Below, piece by piece: positions 17,771 through 26,676 of a DNA stretch of 64,000 nucleotides. The position numbers and the translations under genes were made by a program. The DNA is from Roseburia lenta (lineage in GTDB: Bacteria > Bacillota > Clostridia > Lachnospirales > Lachnospiraceae): the NCBI RefSeq assembly GCF_014287435.1, contig NZ_JACOPG010000005.1:1-64000 (forward strand), given 5' to 3'. Positions within the stretch are counted from its first letter, which is position 1. The number at the start of each line of letters is the position of its first letter. The notes beneath the pieces were generated by a model. It was not told the origin of the DNA. It did not search any database and was given only the letters and a program-made list of their open reading frames with translations.

Positions 17771-18583
17771 ATGGGCGAGTTAAAAAGAATTGCATTTGAA
17801 GAACAACCGGAAGAAGTGAAAGACCGGGTAAAGGGCTATTGGAGTAAACGTGCGGATTCCTTTGCCAAACTTCGCAAGCACGAGATGAAGAGCAACAAGG
17901 CAGATCGCTGGTTGACAGAGATCCTGACTAAGATCACAGATGCCGCCATGGAAGATGCTGATGAGATGGCAGAGGCTGTGGCTGATAAAGATACTTCACT
18001 GATAAAAGTATTGGATGTCGGCTGTGGAAGTGGCTTTTTTGAGGTGCTTTTAGGACAGCATGGATTTGAGGTCACAGGGATTGATCTGACAGAGGAAATG
18101 GTTGCAAAAGCCAATGGCATGATTGCAGAATATGGATTGGATGCAAAACGGGTAAAGGCACTTACCATGGATGCGGAAAATCCTGACTTTGCCCCAGAAA
18201 GTTTTGATGTGATCATCACCAGAAATCTGACCTGGACACTGCCACATCCGATCGAGGCTTATGGAAAGTGGTATGCCCTTTTGAAAAAGGGCGGTATTCT
18301 TCTGAATTTTGACGCGGAATATGCCAAGGGGGCACATAATCTGTCTCTGCCGGAGAATAAGGCACATAATATGATGAGTGATTTACTAAAGGAAGAATGT
18401 CACGATATCTATCACATGCTTTCCATCAGTGCGCTGCCACGTCCATCCTGGGATGAAGAAGTGCTGCGCAAGATAGGTTTTTCTTATGTGTCTATAGATC
18501 AGACCGTTGGAAAACGCATCTATGCAGAAATGGACGAGTTTCATATCCCGGATGCCATGTTTGGGATCGTGGCGAGAAAATAA
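17771..18583 (+). CDS. Class I SAM-dependent methyltransferase (copy 2)
   Basis: 270-residue methyltransferase, tandem paralogue of the preceding gene. It has SAM motif LDVGCGSGFFEVLL (about residues 80-93), acidic VTGIDLTEEM and ITRNLTWTLPHPIEAYGKW. An acidic insert (about residues 55-80, MEDADEMAEAVADKD) precedes motif I and is absent from copy 1. Both genes share a direction and a 72-base gap, and end 4 bases from the convergent AraC gene. The shared non-catalytic motifs suggest the same class of substrate, which I cannot name. Confidence 0.8.
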   Translation: MGELKRIAFEEQPEEVKDRVKGYWSKRADSFAKLRKHEMKSNKADRWLTEILTKITDAAMEDADEMAEAVADKDTSLIKVLDVGCGSGFFEVLLGQHGFEVTGIDLTEEMVAKANGMIAEYGLDAKRVKALTMDAENPDFAPESFDVIITRNLTWTLPHPIEAYGKWYALLKKGGILLNFDAEYAKGAHNLSLPENKAHNMMSDLLKEECHDIYHMLSISALPRPSWDEEVLRKIGFSYVSIDQTVGKRIYAEMDEFHIPDAMFGIVARK

Positions 18584-18586
18584 GAC

Positions 18587-19516
18587 CTAAATCTCATCAA
18601 ACACAGCATGTTCTATGGTATCGGTTGCTTCTTTGTGTGGCTGGGCGACAATGCCGAAGGAGTCTTTATATTCCTTTGGTCCGATACCGAATTCCTTTTT
18701 AAAGGCTCTAAAAAAGTTTGTATAATCTTTAAAACCATAAGTCATGGCGACTTCACGCAGAGGCTCTCCGGCAAGAATATTGTTCTTGCAGGCGTAGAGC
18801 CTCTTTTTTAATAGGTACTGATGGACAGACATACCCATATTTTCCTTAAAAACATGTGAAATGTGATATTTGCTCACATAAAATTCGCGCGAGAGGGCAT
18901 TCAGACTCAGATCTTCATCCAGATGCGTATTGATATATTCGCAGAGTCTGGTAAAAAGGCTTCCCTGTTCGCTTTTTGCAGCCGTTGGGCGCTCACCCAT
19001 ATAGACAATGCGGTTGATGCTAAGCAGCAGGGACGCGATGTAGCAGGAAATCATAGCTTCGTGAAAAGGAACATCGCGCTGACGTTCTTCTATGATGTCG
19101 ATTAGTTTGTCAAAGAGAATCTGTGCATTGGCAAAGTCACAGGAAAAATGATGGCAGGAGATCTGATTCCCATAATTGAAACTGTAGGTAATATCCGGAT
19201 GCAGTGCCTGCAATCGTGCAAAAAAGTCAGGCGACAGCCAAAGCACCATACGGCGGTAAGGCTTGTCATTGCTGTGAAACTGCGGACGATGAAAAACGCC
19301 CGGTGGAATCAGACAGATATCACCGTATTGGAGGGGGTAAATATTTTTTCCTATTTGATAGGAAAGATCTCCCTCCAAAAAGAAATATATCTCATAATAA
19401 TCGTGGCGATGCATGGATACATCAGATGCTTCTTTGTCTTCATAATAGAAGATCTCGAAATCCGAGGTCTGCATTTCCTGTCGTTCGTCGAATTGTGAAT
19501 GATAATGTTTTGCCAT
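18587..19516 (-). CDS. AraC family regulator with N-terminal cupin
   Basis: 309-residue one-component regulator. Residues about 25-105 form a cupin-like AraC ligand domain (HRHDYYEIYFFLEGDLSYQIG, LIPPGVFHRPQF). Residues about 185-285 hold the two helix-turn-helix DNA-binding units (LNALSREFYVSKYHISHVFKENMG; REVAMTYGFKDYTNFFRAFKKEFG). It is divergent from uxuA, and a pair of direct repeats spaced 21 bp lies between them (19583-19615), so it is the prime candidate activator of the uxuA-uxuB-kdgA-uxaC operon, with a hexuronate or its breakdown product as the likely ligand. Confidence 0.87.
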   Translation of the reverse strand: MAKHYHSQFDERQEMQTSDFEIFYYEDKEASDVSMHRHDYYEIYFFLEGDLSYQIGKNIYPLQYGDICLIPPGVFHRPQFHSNDKPYRRMVLWLSPDFFARLQALHPDITYSFNYGNQISCHHFSCDFANAQILFDKLIDIIEERQRDVPFHEAMISCYIASLLLSINRIVYMGERPTAAKSEQGSLFTRLCEYINTHLDEDLSLNALSREFYVSKYHISHVFKENMGMSVHQYLLKKRLYACKNNILAGEPLREVAMTYGFKDYTNFFRAFKKEFGIGPKEYKDSFGIVAQPHKEATDTIEHAVFDEI

Positions 19517-19582
19517 GGTTCTTTCCTTTTATCTGTGATTTGCGCGGTACAAATATCTTTTCTCCTATGATTTTACACCGCA

Positions 19583-19657
19583 ACAACAACTTTTGCAATG
19601 TTTACAACAAGTTTTATGATTTCAAAGTCAGGGGAAAGATTGTACATTATAGGTACA
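19583..19657 (+). promoter_or_regulatory. uxuA upstream operator and promoter region
   Basis: The direct repeats ACAACAACTTTT (19583-19594) and ACAACAAGTTTT (19604-19615) differ at one base and are 21 bp apart, a two-turn AraC-type arrangement. Downstream, TGTAC and GTACA (19641-19645, 19653-19657) flank CATTATAG, a plausible -10 region. GGGCT/AGCCC (19673-19690) then makes a small leader hairpin. Confidence 0.5.
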
Positions 19658-19721
19658 GTAAATGAGACATAAGGGCTAACAAAAAAGCCCATAATATTTT
19701 TTAAAAATGAGGAGGGTCTAT

Positions 19722-20777
19722 ATGAAATTATCATTCCGTTGGTATGGAGAAGACGACAAGGTAACATTGGAGCAGATTAGACAGATTCCTGGTATGGATT
19801 CTATCGTAACAGCTGTTTACGATGTACCTGTTGGAGAAGTTTGGAGCAGAGAGTCAATCGCAAAGTTAAAGAAGCAGACAGAAGATGCTGGTCTTCACTT
19901 TGAAGTGATCGAGAGTATTCCGGTTCACGAAGACATCAAGTTAGGAAAGCCTTCAAGAGACAAATACATCGAGAACTACTGCGAGAACATCCGCCGTGTT
20001 GCTGAGGCTGGTATCAAGTGCGTATGCTACAACTTCATGCCGGTATTTGACTGGACAAGAACACAACTCGATCATCCGCTTCCAGACGGATCTACATCCC
20101 TTGTTTATTATCAGGAGCAGGTAGATCAGGTAAATCCACTCGAGTCTGACAGCGATCTGACACTTCCTGGATGGGATGCAAGTTACTCCAGAGAAGAGTT
20201 AAAGGACATCGTAGCACAGTATCAGGAATTGTCAGAAGATGATCTCTGGAACAACTTACAGTACTTCCTTGAGAAGATCATTCCTGTAGCAGCAGAATGT
20301 GACGTAAACATGGCTATCCATGAAGATGATCCATGCTGGAGCATCTTTGGACTTCCAAGAATCATCACTTGCGAGGAAAACTTAGATCGTTTCCTTAGCC
20401 TTGTAGACGATCCTCATAACGGCATCACACTTTGTACCGGATCTTTGGGATGCTCTGCAAAAAATGATGTTGTAAAGATGGCTGCTAAGTATGCAAAGAT
20501 GGGAAGAATCCACTTTGCACACCTTAGAAACGTACAGGTTCTTGACAACGGATTTGAGGAGAGAGCACATCTTTCATCTTGCGGAAGCCTTGATATGTAT
20601 GCGATCGTTAAGGCACTGCATGACAACGGATTTACAGGATATGTTCGTCCGGACCACGGTAGAATGATCTGGGGCGAGACAGGTCGTGCCGGTTACGGTC
20701 TTTATGACAGAGCACTTGGTGCAACTTATATCAATGGTCTTTTTGAAGCCGTTGAAAAAGCGGATAAGAACAACTAA
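19722..20777 (+). CDS. uxuA: Mannonate dehydratase
   Basis: Removes water from D-mannonate to give 2-keto-3-deoxy-D-gluconate (EC 4.2.1.8). The 351-residue length and TIM-barrel pattern match Uxu[25 protein letters not shown] at the start, [13 protein letters not shown] in the middle, the metal-site segment [17 protein letters not shown] and HLRNV, and [10 protein letters not shown] near the end. The start at 19722 follows GAGGAGG. It is the first gene of the hexuronate operon, using the mannonate made by the next gene. Confidence 0.95.
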   Translation: MKLSFRWYGEDDKVTLEQIRQIPGMDSIVTAVYDVPVGEVWSRESIAKLKKQTEDAGLHFEVIESIPVHEDIKLGKPSRDKYIENYCENIRRVAEAGIKCVCYNFMPVFDWTRTQLDHPLPDGSTSLVYYQEQVDQVNPLESDSDLTLPGWDASYSREELKDIVAQYQELSEDDLWNNLQYFLEKIIPVAAECDVNMAIHEDDPCWSIFGLPRIITCEENLDRFLSLVDDPHNGITLCTGSLGCSAKNDVVKMAAKYAKMGRIHFAHLRNVQVLDNGFEERAHLSSCGSLDMYAIVKALHDNGFTGYVRPDHGRMIWGETGRAGYGLYDRALGATYINGLFEAVEKADKNN

Positions 20778-20808
20778 TAGTTTTAATAAATAACAGGAGG
20801 AATTTACA

Positions 20809-21660
20809 ATGATGAAATTACCACTTAACACAGATCTTTCAGGAAAGGTTGCAGTTGTAACAGGAGCAGGCGGTGTGCTCTGCGGAATGTTCGCGCAGGC
20901 ACTTGCACAGGCTGGTGCTAAGGTTGCAGTCCTTGATTTAAATGAAGAAGCTGCACAGAAGGTTGCTGACGAAATCGTAGCAGAAGGCGGTGTAGCAAAG
21001 GCATACAAGACAAACGTTTTGGAAAAAGACAGCCTGATCGCAACACATGAAGCAGTTGTTGCTGATCTTGGTACATGCGATATCCTTATCAACGGCGCAG
21101 GCGGAAACAATCCACGTGCTACTACAGACAAGGAATACTTCGAGCATGGTGATATCGACGCTGATACAATTTCTTTCTTCGACTTGGATACAAGCGGAGT
21201 AGAGTTTGTATTTAACCTAAATTTCATTGGAACATTGCTTCCAACACAGATCTTTGCCCAGGATATGGTAGACAAAGAAGGATGTAATATTTTAAATATT
21301 TCCTCAATGAATGCATTCACTCCACTCACCAAAATTCCTGCCTATTCTGGAGCAAAGGCTGCAATCAGCAACTTTACACAGTGGCTTGCCGTTCACTTCT
21401 CAAAGGCTGGCATCCGTGTAAACGCTATTGCACCGGGATTCTTCTCAACAAAGCAGAATGCTAAGTTGTTATTTAACGAAGATGGAACACCAACTCCTCG
21501 TACCGGCAAGATCCTTGCTGCTACTCCAATGGGACGTTTCGGTGAATCAGAAGAGTTGATCGGAAGCCTTTTATTCCTTCTGAACAACGATGCAGCCGGA
21601 TTTATCACAGGTGTTGTTCTTCCTGTTGATGGTGGTTTCTCTGCATACTCAGGGGTATAA
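20809..21660 (+). CDS. uxuB: D-mannonate oxidoreductase / fructuronate reductase (SDR type)
   Basis: NAD(P)H-dependent short-chain dehydrogenase that reduces D-fructuronate to D-mannonate. The 283-residue protein shows the cofactor motif TGAGGVLCG (residues ~18-26), the catalytic serine in NISSMNAF, the YxxxK pair in YSGAKAA and the conserved IAPGF. Members of this SDR group fill the UxuB role in Firmicutes in place of the long-chain mannitol dehydrogenase type. The position between uxuA and kdgA supports this. Strong AGGAGG ribosome site. An in-frame ATG pair (20809, 20812) leaves one codon of doubt about the start. Confidence 0.87.
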   Translation: MMKLPLNTDLSGKVAVVTGAGGVLCGMFAQALAQAGAKVAVLDLNEEAAQKVADEIVAEGGVAKAYKTNVLEKDSLIATHEAVVADLGTCDILINGAGGNNPRATTDKEYFEHGDIDADTISFFDLDTSGVEFVFNLNFIGTLLPTQIFAQDMVDKEGCNILNISSMNAFTPLTKIPAYSGAKAAISNFTQWLAVHFSKAGIRVNAIAPGFFSTKQNAKLLFNEDGTPTPRTGKILAATPMGRFGESEELIGSLLFLLNNDAAGFITGVVLPVDGGFSAYSGV

Positions 21661-21790
21661 GCCGAAAGCGGCCGAAAGCAACTTAGTGAATCCGAGCCGA
21701 AGGTGAAGGACGAACTTAGTGCGAGGCCGTTCTGTGAGATTGGTGAGACCGAGCAATTGCGAAGGTAGAACCTAGCGAACAGAACTTCCT
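21661..21790 (+). repeat. Degenerate tandem repeat between uxuB and kdgA
   Basis: The stretch begins with the tandem GCCGAAAGC (21661-21669, 21671-21679) and repeats the core AACTTAGTG (21680-21688, 21713-21721), with a weaker third copy AACCTAGCG (21769-21777), each linked by GAG/GAAGG-rich spacers. No reading frame looks like a protein. It could be a transcript-processing spacer or a decaying repeat family. Confidence 0.55.
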
Positions 21791-21844
21791 TAATGAGAAC
21801 GAGATATGACATTGAGTTATAGAATAGAAAAGAGGTAATATATC

Positions 21845-22483
21845 ATGGAAATGCAAGAATTATTAAAAAAAGTTGAAGAACTGAAGATCGTTCCGGTTGT
21901 TGTTCTTGAGGACGCAAAGGATGCGCTTCCCTTGGGACAGGCTTTGATCGATGGAGGACTTCCAGTAGCTGAGGTTACATTCCGTACAGCAGCTGCAGCT
22001 GATTCTATCAAGGCAATGAGCGAGGCTTTCCCAGAAATGCTCGTTGGTGCTGGTACTGTTGTAAACGTAGAGCAGTGCAAGCAGGCAATCGAGTGTGGTG
22101 CAAAGTTCATCGTAACACCGGGATATTCTGAAGAAGTTACAACATACTGCTGCGAGAACAATATTCCGATTCTCCCAGGTGTATGCACACCAACCGAACT
22201 TATGATGGTTGTAAACCATGGACTTCCGGTAGCAAAGTTCTTCCCGGCAGCACAGTTTGGCGGACTCAAGACCATCAAGGCTTTGGCAGCTCCTTTCCCA
22301 CAGATGCGTTTCATGCCTACCGGTGGCGTAAGCGAAGCAAATATCTTAGAGTATCTTGCTGAGCCAAAGATCATCGCAGCTGGCGGAAGCTGGATGGTAA
22401 AGGGTGATCTTGTTAAGGCTGGTAAGTTTGACGAGATCAAGGCTATGACAAAGAGCGCTGTAGACCTTGTAAAGAACGCTTAA
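21845..22483 (+). CDS. kdgA: 2-keto-3-deoxy-6-phosphogluconate (KDPG) aldolase
   Basis: Class I aldolase that splits KDPG into pyruvate and glyceraldehyde 3-phosphate, and in many species also cleaves 4-hydroxy-2-oxoglutarate. At 212 residues it has the full barrel: the AEVTFR glutamate near residue 45, phosphate/substrate region GAGTV, and the Schiff-base lysine K131 in PVAKFFPA, followed by MPTGGVS for phosphate binding. It sits third in the hexuronate operon with AGAGG upstream. The kinase that makes its phosphorylated substrate is not in the window. Confidence 0.93.
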   Translation: MEMQELLKKVEELKIVPVVVLEDAKDALPLGQALIDGGLPVAEVTFRTAAAADSIKAMSEAFPEMLVGAGTVVNVEQCKQAIECGAKFIVTPGYSEEVTTYCCENNIPILPGVCTPTELMMVVNHGLPVAKFFPAAQFGGLKTIKALAAPFPQMRFMPTGGVSEANILEYLAEPKIIAAGGSWMVKGDLVKAGKFDEIKAMTKSAVDLVKNA

Positions 22484-22505
22484 TTCATTATATAGACTCA
22501 TACAG

Positions 22506-22539
22506 AATCGCTCACAGATGCTAGAATCCGTGGGCGATT
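22506..22539 (+). terminator. Hairpin between kdgA and uxaC
   Basis: The arms AATCGCTCACAGAT and ATCCGTGGGCGATT pair with one wobble and one mismatch around a short loop. It is followed by only a short T-run, so it may be a leaky terminator or stability hairpin that sets the amount of uxaC relative to the upstream genes. Confidence 0.5.
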
Positions 22540-22582
22540 TTGTGATAAAAGAGAAGTGCGAGAGCAGAAAGGACACAAAATT

Positions 22583-23977
22583 ATGAAAAAATTTATGGAT
22601 AAAGATTTCCTTTTGACAACCGATACAGCAAAGCATTTGTTCCATGATTTTGCAGAAAATATGCCGATCATTGACTACCACTGTCATTTGAGCCCGCAGG
22701 AGATCGCTGAGGATGCACATTTTGACAATATCACACAGGTATGGCTGGGCGGTGATCACTATAAGTGGCGTCAGATGCGTTCTAACGGTGTAGAGGAGCG
22801 TTACATCACAGGCGATGCTTCTGACCGCGAAAAGTTCCAGAAATGGGCTGAGACACTTGAGATGGCTATCGGAAATCCACTCTATCACTGGTCACATCTT
22901 GAGTTGCAGAGATACTTTGGATATACAGGTGCCTTAAATGGCGATACTGCTGAGAAAGTATGGAATCTCTGTAATGAAAAGTTAAAGACCATGTCTGCAA
23001 GACAGCTGATTCTTGATTCCAATGTAGAAATGATCGGAACCACAGATGATCCAATTGACGATCTGTATTGGCACAAGGTGATTGCAGCGGATGAAAGCTT
23101 TAACGTAAAGGTTCTTCCATCATGGAGACCGGACAAGGCTGTCAATATTGAAAAAGACGATTTCGTTTCATATATGGAGAAACTGGGACAGGCAGCAGAT
23201 ATGAAGATCACATCTTTTGCGGATGTCAAGACTGCGCTTACCAAGAGAATGGAATACTTCAAGGAAGCAGGTTGCTGTGTCAGCGATCATGGTCTGGAAT
23301 ATGTTGCATATGCAGATGTCAACGAGGACGAAGTTGAGGCAGTATTTGCAAAGAAGATGGCAGGACAGGAGTTGAGCCGTGAGGAGATCGGTAAGTACAA
23401 GATGGGCGTGCTCATGCATCTTGGCAAAGAGTACCATCGTCTGAACTGGGTAATGCAGTTGCATTATGGCGTAAAGCGTGACAACAACCGCAAGATTTTT
23501 GAAGCCTTGGGACCGGATGCAGGTATCGACAGCATTTCTACCAGTGCACCGATCAACGAACTGGCTGATTTCTTAAATGCCCTGGCATATACGGATGAAC
23601 TGCCAAAGACCATCATCTACTCTTTGAACCCGATCGACAATGCAGCGATCGGAACCATCATTGGATGCTTCCAGTCTTCTGAGGCAGTCGGCAAGATCCA
23701 GCATGGTTCTGCATGGTGGTTCAATGACAATAAGACCGGCATGATGGAGCAGATGACTTCGCTGGCGAACTTAGGACTCCTTGGCAACTTTATCGGTATG
23801 CTGACAGATTCCAGAAGTTTCCTCTCTTACACAAGACATGAGTATTTCCGCCGCATTATGTGCGAACTGATCGGAAATTGGGTAGAAAACGGAGAGTACC
23901 CGGCAGACGACAAGTCTTTACAGAAGATCGTAGAGGGTATTTCTTACCGCAATGCAAAACGTTATTTTGAAATCTAG
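22583..23977 (+). CDS. uxaC: Glucuronate isomerase
   Basis: Converts D-glucuronate to D-fructuronate and D-galacturonate to D-tagaturonate (EC 5.3.1.12), the entry step for the operon. The 464-residue protein matches the family: MDKDFLLTTDTAKHLFHDFA at the start, the metal motif IDYHCHLSPQEIAED, TTDDPIDDL, FADVKTAL, and the C-terminal LTDSRSFLSYTRHEYFRR. The ATG at 22583 is preferred over a GTG nine codons earlier since AGAAAGGA lies before it and the protein then starts like its relatives. A REP-like hairpin follows the stop. Confidence 0.95.
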   Translation: MKKFMDKDFLLTTDTAKHLFHDFAENMPIIDYHCHLSPQEIAEDAHFDNITQVWLGGDHYKWRQMRSNGVEERYITGDASDREKFQKWAETLEMAIGNPLYHWSHLELQRYFGYTGALNGDTAEKVWNLCNEKLKTMSARQLILDSNVEMIGTTDDPIDDLYWHKVIAADESFNVKVLPSWRPDKAVNIEKDDFVSYMEKLGQAADMKITSFADVKTALTKRMEYFKEAGCCVSDHGLEYVAYADVNEDEVEAVFAKKMAGQELSREEIGKYKMGVLMHLGKEYHRLNWVMQLHYGVKRDNNRKIFEALGPDAGIDSISTSAPINELADFLNALAYTDELPKTIIYSLNPIDNAAIGTIIGCFQSSEAVGKIQHGSAWWFNDNKTGMMEQMTSLANLGLLGNFIGMLTDSRSFLSYTRHEYFRRIMCELIGNWVENGEYPADDKSLQKIVEGISYRNAKRYFEI

Positions 23978-23980
23978 TAC

Positions 23981-24019
23981 AATAGGGACGTTCCTTTTGC
24001 CATAAGGAGCGTCCCTATT
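23981..24019. repeat. REP-like palindromic hairpin, copy 2
   Basis: A 16-bp stem (arms beginning AATAGGGACG and ending CGTCCCTATT, one G-U pair) around the loop TTGCCAT. It shares arms and loop with the hairpin at 1678-1708. It lies between the convergent uxaC and MATE genes, where it may also act as a two-way terminator. Confidence 0.65.
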
Positions 24020-24065
24020 GGCTTGTTTATAAACCTTTTTATGCGCACTCGCATAAAGTGGCAAA

Positions 24066-25418
24066 TTATCGGGTGATATTTCGTACCCAGACATATTTCT
24101 TGTAATGGATATAGACTGCCGGAAGTTTGACGATCTCATCCAGACTGATAATGATGTAGACCAGCCATACCGGAGCATGGAGGACAAAGGCTGCAATAAA
24201 GCCGAGGGGAACGGAGAAACACCACATGGCACCGAGGTTACCTTTCATATCGAATTTGGAATCTCCACCGGCACAAAAGATACCGTCCAGTACTGTGGTA
24301 TTTACGGACTGTCCCATGAGGTTAAAGCCCAGTACGATCATCATAAATTGAAGATAGCCTCTGGCAGTATCCGATATTGGGGCAATGCGCGATATAAATG
24401 GAGACAGGATCATGAGGAGAGTACCGGTTACGATACCGATAACAATGGCGATATGCGTGATCCGACCGCCATAATTCTTGGCTTTTTCCAGTTGGTTGGC
24501 ACCCAGCAGATTCCCGACCAGAATACCGGCACCGGCACTCACGCCACGGATGACGCACTGCACCATGCTTTTTACGATACTGGCAATGGAATTGGCGGCA
24601 ACTGCATTACTGCCCATGTGTCCCAGAATGACGGAGTAGAGGACAAAGGCGATGCCCCAGACAAGGGAAGCACCAAGGACAGGTGTGGTATAGTGCCAGA
24701 AATCCTTGGTCAAAGTGCTGTCAGTATGCAAAATGCCAGCCCAGCGGATGGCAACGTCGCCACTGCGCCGTACAGTAAAATAAGCCCAAATCAGTTCTAC
24801 AACACGGGCTGTGACCGTGGCGTAAGCGGCGCCGACGATGCCCAGACGTGGTGCACCAAGAAAGCCAAAGATCAAGATGGTATTGAGACAGATATTGATC
24901 ACAACGGCAGTAGATGAGATCTTGGAACTAAGCGCCGCATGCCCTGTATTTTTTAAAAGGATCAAATAGATCTGCGAAATGCCACAGAGGACATAGGAAA
25001 ATGCAACGGCTCTTAAATAGGAGGTGCCGTTGGCAATCAGGGTTGCATCGTTGGTAAAGATCTGCATGAGGTGGCTTGGAATACACAAAGCCAGTACGGT
25101 AAAAGTCCCTCCGAAGATCAGGTTGGTATAGAGCGCTACCGGCATGACCTTTTCGATGGAGGCGGTGTCTTTTTTTCCCCAGTATTGCGCGATAATGATA
25201 CCGCATCCGGCAGCAATGCCTGCGATAAAGAGATTGAGGACAAACTGGATCTGTCCGGCAAGGGAAACTGCGGACAGGGATGCCTGATCGACAAAGCCCA
25301 GCATCAGGGCATCGGTCGCACTGACGAGTGCTAACATAAATTGCTGTATAGCGATAGGGACAACGAGATGCAACATTTGTTGCGCTAATTCGTTGTCTTT
25401 TATCTTGGTTTGTAACAT
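24066..25418 (-). CDS. MATE family cation:drug/metabolite exporter
   Basis: Inner-membrane antiporter of 450 residues with twelve predicted membrane segments in two homologous halves, typical of the NorM/DinF superfamily. Characteristic parts are the N-terminal LVVPIAIQQFMLALVSATDALMLGF and the second-half repeat GVSAGAGILVGNLLGANQLEKA. It exports an organic cation or metabolite in exchange for Na+ or H+; the cargo is unknown. It is a single leftward gene with a GGAG ribosome site. There is no link to the hexuronate operon beyond being next to it. Confidence 0.88.
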   Translation of the reverse strand: MLQTKIKDNELAQQMLHLVVPIAIQQFMLALVSATDALMLGFVDQASLSAVSLAGQIQFVLNLFIAGIAAGCGIIIAQYWGKKDTASIEKVMPVALYTNLIFGGTFTVLALCIPSHLMQIFTNDATLIANGTSYLRAVAFSYVLCGISQIYLILLKNTGHAALSSKISSTAVVINICLNTILIFGFLGAPRLGIVGAAYATVTARVVELIWAYFTVRRSGDVAIRWAGILHTDSTLTKDFWHYTTPVLGASLVWGIAFVLYSVILGHMGSNAVAANSIASIVKSMVQCVIRGVSAGAGILVGNLLGANQLEKAKNYGGRITHIAIVIGIVTGTLLMILSPFISRIAPISDTARGYLQFMMIVLGFNLMGQSVNTTVLDGIFCAGGDSKFDMKGNLGAMWCFSVPLGFIAAFVLHAPVWLVYIIISLDEIVKLPAVYIHYKKYVWVRNITR

Positions 25419-25693
25419 AGGTAAACTCCTTCGTATTTTGTGAAACTTATGCTATTGTATTGGGAAAACAAAGCCTGTGTCAAGGGATTTTGTGGGGATG
25501 ACAAGTTAGGTTGAAGAAAACGCAAAAATTGCTGAGAAAAGAGCAGGATATGTAAAATGTGCAAAAGGTCGTTTTTACATAACATAAGGATGCATATGCT
25601 CCGATTTGGATTGAAATTCCTTTAGATTGCAGGTTTCCATATGCTACCTCCATATACCAGGATTAACAATGAGAATATAGTAATTATGATAAC

Positions 25694-25723
25694 AAAAAAG
25701 GAAACCTATTTCAAAAGGTTTCC
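25694..25723 (-). terminator. Terminator of tRNA-Leu(AAG)
   Basis: Read on the minus strand, GGAAACCT and AGGTTTCC form an 8-bp stem followed by six T residues, directly after the tRNA. Confidence 0.85.
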
Positions 25724-25733
25724 TATCAGTAAA

Positions 25734-25818
25734 TGCGGAAGATGGGACTTGAACCCACACGTTCGCAATGAACACAAGATCCTTAGTCTTGCTCGTCTGC
25801 CAGTTCCGACACTTCCGC
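25734..25818 (-). tRNA. tRNA-Leu (anticodon AAG)
   Basis: On the minus strand the arms GCGGAAG and CTTCCGC pair, with discriminator A. The anticodon stem CAAGA/TCTTG encloses CTAAGGA, giving AAG (A34 probably modified to inosine). The T-arm GGGTTCAAGTCCC and the class II variable arm fit tRNA-Leu. CCA is not encoded. Confidence 0.93.
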
Positions 25819-25965
25819 ATATCATCTCGCGACGACTTGATTATAATATCAAATCGGACACCAAATGTCAACGACTTTTTCGATTTTATTTGGAGGAAAA
25901 ATTCCATCACAAGAAAATGATTTCATGGTAAAATGAGAACACAAAGATTTTACAGGAGAAAACGC

Positions 25966-26616
25966 ATGGCACAGGAAAATGTTGGCGCATTCATGCAGAA
26001 AATGCGCAGAGAAAAGGGCATGACACAAAAAGAACTCGCAGATATCTTACATATCAGTGACAAGACGATCTCAAAATGGGAGACAGGCAAGGGCATACCG
26101 GATGTATCTTATCTGGAAAATATATGCACAGCCTTGGATGTTACGATCAACGAGTTGCTTTCTGGTCAAAAACTTCCGCCGGAGGAATATCCCCCAAAAG
26201 CAGAGGACAATATGCTTTATCTTTTGCAGGAAAATCACGAGACCAAAAAGCAAAACAGAATGTCTCTGCTCCTGGGCGGCATTTTATTGGTCTTGGGCGT
26301 GGCTGGACTTTTTCCGGTATCGGGATCCAATATGACCTGGTATCTTGATCTGCCGTCGCTTTTGGTTCTGGCTTGTATCTGTACGGCACTGACGCTCTTT
26401 TCCGGAAAAAGGACAAAAAGAGAAGTCATACCTTTTCTACGAAAGATCGTACTCCCGGTTGGCATATGCGAAAGTCTGATGGCGGTGGTCTGCGTTGTCG
26501 GAAACGTGCAGAACATCCCTTTACTGGGAGCTAATCTGGCAGTATGTATCTTGTCTGTCCTATATGCGCTGATTGCCTATCTTGTCCTGTTCGTGCTGGA
26601 ACAACGTATGCGGTAG
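25966..26616 (+). CDS. XRE-type regulator with membrane domain
   Basis: 216 residues: an N-terminal helix-turn-helix of the XRE/HTH_3 type (VGAFMQKMRREKGMTQKELADILHISDKTISKWETGKGIPD, about 5-60) followed by a linker and about four hydrophobic segments (residues ~100-210). Such proteins are membrane-tied DNA-binding regulators in Firmicutes, often sensing envelope stress; the signal here is unknown. The start at 25966 follows AGGAG. No neighbouring gene is an obvious target. Confidence 0.78.
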   Translation: MAQENVGAFMQKMRREKGMTQKELADILHISDKTISKWETGKGIPDVSYLENICTALDVTINELLSGQKLPPEEYPPKAEDNMLYLLQENHETKKQNRMSLLLGGILLVLGVAGLFPVSGSNMTWYLDLPSLLVLACICTALTLFSGKRTKREVIPFLRKIVLPVGICESLMAVVCVVGNVQNIPLLGANLAVCILSVLYALIAYLVLFVLEQRMR

Positions 26617-26676
26617 AGTCAGGAGTAGAGTTATTCTACGGTTCGTAGGTTTTCTCTACGGTGCCTATTCAGTATG

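Noticed and set aside
20574..21332. 252-codon minus-strand frame across uxuA-uxuB
   Set aside because: It spans two well-supported genes and their gap, and has no recognisable motif.
1..24019. Treating the hairpins at 1678 and 23981 as the two ends of one large mobile element
   Set aside because: The DNA between them holds ordinary metabolic operons and a tRNA gene, and similar pieces occur at 39844; a dispersed repeat is simpler.
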